Both the position numbers and the translations under genes were made by a program. DNA of 64,000 nucleotides, taken from Steinernema hermaphroditum. Lineage: Eukaryota > Nematoda > Chromadorea > Rhabditida > Steinernematidae. The notes under the pieces are model-generated. The model did no database searches, was not told where the DNA came from, and was given only the letters and a program-made list of their open reading frames with translations. The stretch lies in the NCBI GenBank assembly GCA_030435675.1, contig CM059625.1, positions 12,214,001 through 12,278,000 on the forward strand, written 5' to 3'. Position 1 is the first letter of the stretch; each line of letters starts with the position of its first letter. Positions 59,694 through 64,000 of the stretch are shown in pieces.

Positions 59694-59699
59694 CGCTGG

Positions 59700-60540
59700 C
59701 AGACGATGGCAGAATATTGCTTGGTTTGCTAAATTTTTGTTTCAGTCGGCATTAAGCTGCATTTTAATCGGATAAGCTGCTCGCCAAGACCAGTTGTGTC
59801 CTGAAAAGATTGTATTGCGAATCATAGACAATGCTTCTGTTCTCTGTTGAGACCGGTGGCTCGTCACATGATCAATGTGAGAACGCTACGTGATAACAAT
59901 GCTCATACTGGGTCCGTGTGTAAGCGGTACTGATCTTGCAGTCTTCTTGCACGCGTGAATTAACGGGTCACTTCAAATTTGCTCTTCCTTCGGTTTTGTC
60001 TTCCTGGGTAGAGCTCGCGATTGATCGCTACAAAGTACAGCTGACCACGACTGCTAGTCGGTCGTTCTTCATTCAGTCTAACGGGACGCTGACGGATCGC
60101 CGCACGTCTTATTACTTGCTGGCACCGTTTTTAGTTACTGTTATAGATCTTCGGCTGGTTGAATTTTCCCAAAAGTGCGAACGATCGATGGACAATTTGC
60201 GATTTGCTTTTTCTTGTGTTCTTTTTTCGATTTTTTCGATGCCAGAATCCTTATTCTCTTCTGAACACCGGATGCTGTTGAACAAAAAAAAAACGCATAT
60301 TCGTGCACAAGCTTTAACTGATAAGATAGCATTATTAACACGGTACGAACAGATCTGGGGATTGGCGCGTCATACGATGGACACGTGGAGCCTGCCACAT
60401 ATACCAGACAGTTGCGATGGCTCTTGGCGGGTGACGCGTGTGGTGCGTGCGTAGGGCGATGGGATTGTGTTTAATAGCATAGCGAACGCGCGAATCAATA
60501 CTCGAGCAAATCTATTCGTTCGATTCTTTCAGACAGCATT
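59700..60540. other. Divergent intergenic region between RFT1 and SAR1
   Basis: A plus-strand frame of 172 codons (59936-60454) spans it but shows no motif or codon pattern. I treat it as chance. The region should contain both promoters. A CTTTCAG acceptor at 60526-60532 lies 18 nt before the SAR1 ATG, a candidate trans-splice site. Confidence 0.4.
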
Positions 60541-60550
60541 GTCCAAGAGG

Positions 60551-61284
60551 ATGTCCTGGATTTGGGATTGGTTTAATGGCGTTCTCAACTTCCTAGGTTG
60601 GTTGTTTAATGGTAATCTCTTTTCAGAAACGTTAGTGTTTCATTTCAGGCCTCTATAAGAAGAACGGCAAGCTTGTTTTTCTCGGACTTGACAATGCTGG
60701 GAAAACCACGTTGTTGCACATGTTGAAGGACGACCGCATGGCTCAGCACGTCCCGACGCTACATCCAAGTAACTGAAAAGATCATTAAGCGGTATGACTA
60801 ACATCGTTTTCCATTACAGCATCCGAAGAGCTTTCCCTCGGTGGAATTCGTTTCACGACGTTTGATTTGGGTGGACATGCACAAGGTTCGTTTGTTTAGT
60901 AAGGTATAAAGTTAAAATGATATAATTCTAGCTCGTCGTGTATGGAAGGACTATTTCCCTGCTGTAGATGCGATCGTTTTTCTCGTCGATTGCGCCGATC
61001 TGGAACGTCTGCAGGAATCCAAAGATGAGTTGGCAAGTCTACTAGGTGATGAGCAAGTGTCATCATGTCCTATCCTCGTTCTTGGAAACAAGATCGACAA
61101 GCCGAATGCTCTTTCCGAAGATTACCTGAAGTACAATTTGGGAATTACGCAGATGTGCACAGGAAAAGGACAAGTTTCGCGATCCGACCTGGCAACTCGT
61201 CCCCTGGAGGTCTTCATGTGCTCGGTTTTGAGGCGTCAGGGATACGGAGAAGGTTTCCGCTGGCTGTCACAGTATCTTGACTGA
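60551..61284 (+). CDS. sar-1: Small GTPase SAR1 (COPII coat assembly)
   Basis: Initiates COPII coat formation at ER exit sites. Four exons (60551-60596, 60649-60768, 60820-60885, 60932-61284) give 194 residues, the normal length. The family N-terminal amphipathic helix is [20 protein letters not shown], then G1 [12 protein letters not shown], effector region HVPTLHPTSEEL, G3 [21 protein letters not shown]4 [12 protein letters not shown], and the ending [20 protein letters not shown]. The donor at 60597 was chosen over a later one (60612) because only it restores the conserved [13 protein letters not shown] join; the later site would insert five or six residues. All GTPase motifs are intact. 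Confidence 0.96.
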
Positions 61285-61289
61285 CACGG

Positions 61290-62240
61290 TATATTTGAAA
61301 CTAATGTGTACGATAATTGATTAATGTGAATGTACGATGCTACATACCGCAAGGGTTGTGGTATCTTAGTATATTTCGCCTCTAAATAAATTATGTGTGG
61401 TTTTGTATGTGTATCTACTTGCCAGTCATTTTAAAACACTAATGGTTCTGGGACAAGGATGTGCGAAGTCGGCGTTTGACGTCGGAACCCTGAACCGGAA
61501 TTTCTAAACCGGTCTTATACGAGCCTCTCATAATGTAGGTGCATAATCGTAATTTCGATTGACTCAACCGCTGTTCGAATAGACTTTATATTCGCGCAGT
61601 GACCAACACTTTTGCACACGTAATCCTTGCCGTGATCCATTGTTTTCGGTATCTTTGAAATTCAGTTTCAGATACGCGGTCGGTATTTACTGGAAGGGTT
61701 GGTCCCGCAACGATACCATTTTGCGATAATTCGAAACTCAGTGTTGCCTGCGTATCATACCTACGGACGTTGTCGGGTGGTTTGCTTGCTGCGGCGCTGC
61801 GGGAGAGGAGCGGGATGTTAGAAATTCGATTGGTTCTGGAAATTCGGAATTTTACAATCAGGAGGACTCGGACAGATTTGTGTATTTTCTGCTGATCTGT
61901 AGAATCCGGTGATGAATATGGCAGTAGTTTTTAGTTGGCGATGGACGTGCCATAATGGATGCCGAGATATGCTTCTCGTAAATTGCGCTAAGTATACGAA
62001 GACGAGTGCTACGGGAAAATTCGCTGAAAGGGGAAATTCTGTGTTATGTGGGGGTTCAGTTTGTATTGAGCTGCCTGGAAATTACGTTGCATGATACTCT
62101 CTTTTGCCAATGTCTTCTGATTTGTTTGGAAAACTTAGATTCGTTTGCTGCTTCTGATATATGCTTGCTTGAATGTGGGTATCGCGATTTCTGTTGTGAA
62201 TATATGTTTGGAGTAAATCGTCAGTTTACTGTTCCTTTCA
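61290..62240. other. Intergenic region between SAR1 and RPS24
   Basis: About 0.95 kb. AATAAA-like AAATAAATT at 61383-61391 fits the SAR1 polyadenylation signal. Frames at 61909-62094 and 62006-62269 are not supported. TTTCAG at 62236-62241 lies 12 nt before the RPS24 ATG (candidate trans-splice acceptor). Confidence 0.4.
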
Positions 62241-62253
62241 GGTATAATTCGAG

Positions 62254-62745
62254 ATGTCTGACGGAGTAGTCACGATCCGCACGCGTAAGGTCTTAACCAA
62301 CCGTCTTCTTGCCCGCAAGCAAATGGTACTATATTGATTGGCGCTTCGTTGTTCGTAAAAAAGATGTATTCAGGTCGTCGATATCTCCCACCCCGGACGT
62401 GCTTCCATCCCGAAGTCGGAACTCCGCGAACGCTTGTCCAAGATGTACAAGACCACCTCTGATGTCGTCGTCCCCTTTGGCTTCCGTTGCCAGTTCGGAG
62501 GTGGAAAGAGCACCGGTTTTGCTCTCGTCTATGAATCCCTTGATCAAGCCAAGAAATTCGAGCCTAAGTACCGTCTCAACCGCGTATGTGTATTCGTCGT
62601 AAAACTTGCCATTCACATTTGAGTGTTTTAGCTCAACGGAGTTAAGGTCGAGAAGAGCGGTCGCAAGCAGCGCAAGGAACGCAAGAACCGCCAGAAGAAG
62701 GTCCGCGGAACAAAGAAGGCCGGAGTTGGAGGTGGAAAGAAATAA
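62254..62745 (+). CDS. rps-24: 40S ribosomal protein S24 (eS24)
   Basis: Structural protein of the small ribosomal subunit. Three exons (62254-62325, 62374-62583, 62632-62745), each intron 48 nt, give 131 residues as in other animals. Sequence is the familiar [20 protein letters not shown], then [59 protein letters not shown], and the Lys/Arg-rich C-terminus ending GGGKK. All joins are in phase 0. Confidence 0.97.
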
Positions 62746-63325
62746 GATGTACTCTATGCACCTACTTTGTTATTGTTTGATTATAAACAGTTGATTGTTA
62801 TTTGAGGCTTTCTTCGATGTGGGTGCATGTGCAGTGACTGGTAAGAAGTCCAGGCGGTCGATTTCTGGTCTATTACCGTGCTCCTTTTGGATGGATCTGT
62901 GTATTTGTGCTACTGTTCACGGGAAAACCTGACTGTTAATGGGTGTGCGGTTTGTTTGTACTGTGAGATTTTTTCCCATTTCAAAAAAAAATCACTTGAT
63001 TTATTTCATCATTCGCGGTGACAAACTTGTCGAGTCGAGGTTGTGTACTGTTATTGTAAAGGAGACCCACCGGTCTTACTATTAAGCAAACGTAACAAAC
63101 GGACATGCTAACCTGAACAATTCAATGTTTTCGGCAAAACCAAGTAATTCTCATGGGATCACCAGATCGAATGTAGTGTCGACGATCGAGTTGCCCGCGT
63201 TTATCTGGATTCGTCGGGGAGCATCCCAAACAACCGGATGTTATATACGCATGTTGTTGATCGTATTCATTTGATCTTTCCTGTGATCCATGTGAAATGC
63301 TTTAGTTTTAGATCAGTTGACTGTA

Positions 63326-63365
63326 GGTCTAATCCATGGCCATGGCCATGGCCATGGATTAGACC
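63326..63365. repeat. Perfect 40-bp palindrome
   Basis: GGTCTAATCCATGGCCATGG is followed by its exact reverse complement. The centre is a run of four CCATGG (NcoI-type) steps. It lies 13 bp before the ATG of the downstream gene and could form a hairpin or cruciform. Confidence 0.95.
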
Positions 63366-63378
63366 GGTCCTGGTCCAG

Positions 63379-64000
63379 ATGGGAAAGCTTGAAGAACTCT
63401 TTGTTTATCCCATCAAGTCGTGCAAAGGCAACAAGGTCCGTCGGCCAATGTTTGTTTATAATATCAAGTAAATATAAACATTGCTATTTCCAGATAGATA
63501 CGTTGCAGTGTGGAAAACTAGGAGCATCGCGCGGAGAAGATTTCGACCGTTACTTTCTGATCGTCGATGCGGAAACAAATCACTTTCATACTGCTCGGTA
63601 GTTTCCTCAGCTTGTGCTTTTGGAAAGTCATGTGAATAAGGACATTTTGAAGATTTCTACTCCTGAAGGAAAGGCAATCGAAGTCGAGCGCTCTCTAGTT
63701 ACTGAATTTCCAGTTGTCCGTCCTAGCACGTAAGTGGACCTCCCATTGTGTGCCGGTCATAGATGGTTCTAGACTTCATTTCAAGAGACGTTAGGATGGC
63801 CTAGATTGTGTAGATGGTGTTGCAGCATTCCTGACCGAGTACCTGGGGTTGCGGGAGAAGCCCTGTCGACTTCTGTACTTACAGGAGGGTTACTATTCTG
63901 AACGTTGTTGCCAAACTTTCCAGAGTTGGTGAAATAACCCAGTTTCTAAACGAGACGATAAGGTATGTTATTTTGCATACACTATGTGGTATATTCGTGA
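63379..64000 (+). pseudogene. MOSC/mARC-type molybdenum protein, N-terminal part with in-frame stop (runs off window)
   Basis: The mARC family are mitochondrial amidoxime-reducing Mo enzymes with an N-terminal MOSC beta-barrel. The start MGKLEELFVYPIKSCKGNK matches the family YPxKSCKG motif. After an intron (63436 to 63491) come LGASRGEDFDRYFLIVDAET and HFHTAR. At the point where relatives continue TARQ, the codon is TAG (63599-63601), one C-to-T change from CAG. Reading through it gives FPQLVLLESH and VERSLVTEFPVVRPST as expected for the family, so the stop interrupts otherwise good homology. No usable intron removes it. Later exons (about 63830 on: YLGLREKPCRLLYLQEGYY) continue past the window end. 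It may be a pseudogene, a sequencing error or a recoded stop. Confidence 0.6.

Noticed and set aside
59936..60454. 172-codon plus-strand frame between RFT1 and SAR1
   Set aside because: No recognisable domain, sits in a divergent promoter region, composition not protein-like.
60597..60611. Extended SAR1 exon 1 using the donor at 60612
   Set aside because: Would insert residues WLFN-like into a conserved join and require a 37-nt intron; the donor at 60597 restores the family sequence.

Overview
This is eukaryotic DNA, most probably from a free-living or insect-parasitic nematode. Reconstructed genes are cut by very many tiny introns (about 39-57 nt is the commonest class). Several genes have a TTTCAG-type acceptor a few bases before the start codon, as expected for spliced-leader trans-splicing. 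Base composition is balanced, two BEL/Pao-type LTR retrotransposons are present, and one gene resembles nematode lineage-specific single-exon families. Steinernema is my best guess, but it rests on general resemblance only.

Layout. 1-3.6 kb: no gene resolved. 3.6-15.2 kb: a run of minus-strand genes: a small secreted protein, riboflavin kinase, an SH2D4-type SH2 adaptor (10 exons), an unrecognised protein ending in a CaaX-like box, the NF-Y subunit B transcription factor, and adenosine kinase. 15.5-16.9 kb: repeat copy A, whose right end cuts off the C-terminus of a DJ-1 family gene (16.8-17.5 kb). 17.7-19.4 kb: two small unrecognised genes. 19.8-20.7 kb: a fold-back mariner remnant. 21.3-22.3 kb: a single-exon lineage-specific gene.

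23.3-41.9 kb is a nest of mobile DNA. A decayed Pao-type LTR abuts repeat copy B (same 1364-bp sequence as copy A). Copy B is split by a complete 9.07-kb Pao element (element 1, plus strand). A second complete 7.29-kb Pao element (element 2, minus strand) lies 221 bp beyond copy B. Both elements have LTR pairs in which I saw no mismatch, 5-bp target duplications, tRNA-Gly-type primer sites and one intact gag-pol frame of more than 1800 codons, so both look recent and potentially active. Copy A preserves the empty target site of element 1.

42-64 kb: a small Cys-rich membrane protein, a 58/65-bp minisatellite, a small single-pass membrane protein, a peroxisomal ABCD half-transporter, an ET-module-like secreted protein convergent with a metabotropic GABA-B receptor gene, an RFT1 homologue, the COPII GTPase SAR1, ribosomal protein S24, and the start of a MOSC/mARC-type protein with an in-frame stop.

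Most unusual signals. Element 1 carries a second gene downstream of pol, with its own splice acceptor, encoding another Gag-like triple zinc-knuckle protein; element 2 lacks it. Element 1's sense strand is also packed with the pentamer ACTTA in every reading frame (about 57 by hand count against roughly 7 expected), which suggests an RNA-level signal layered on the coding sequence.
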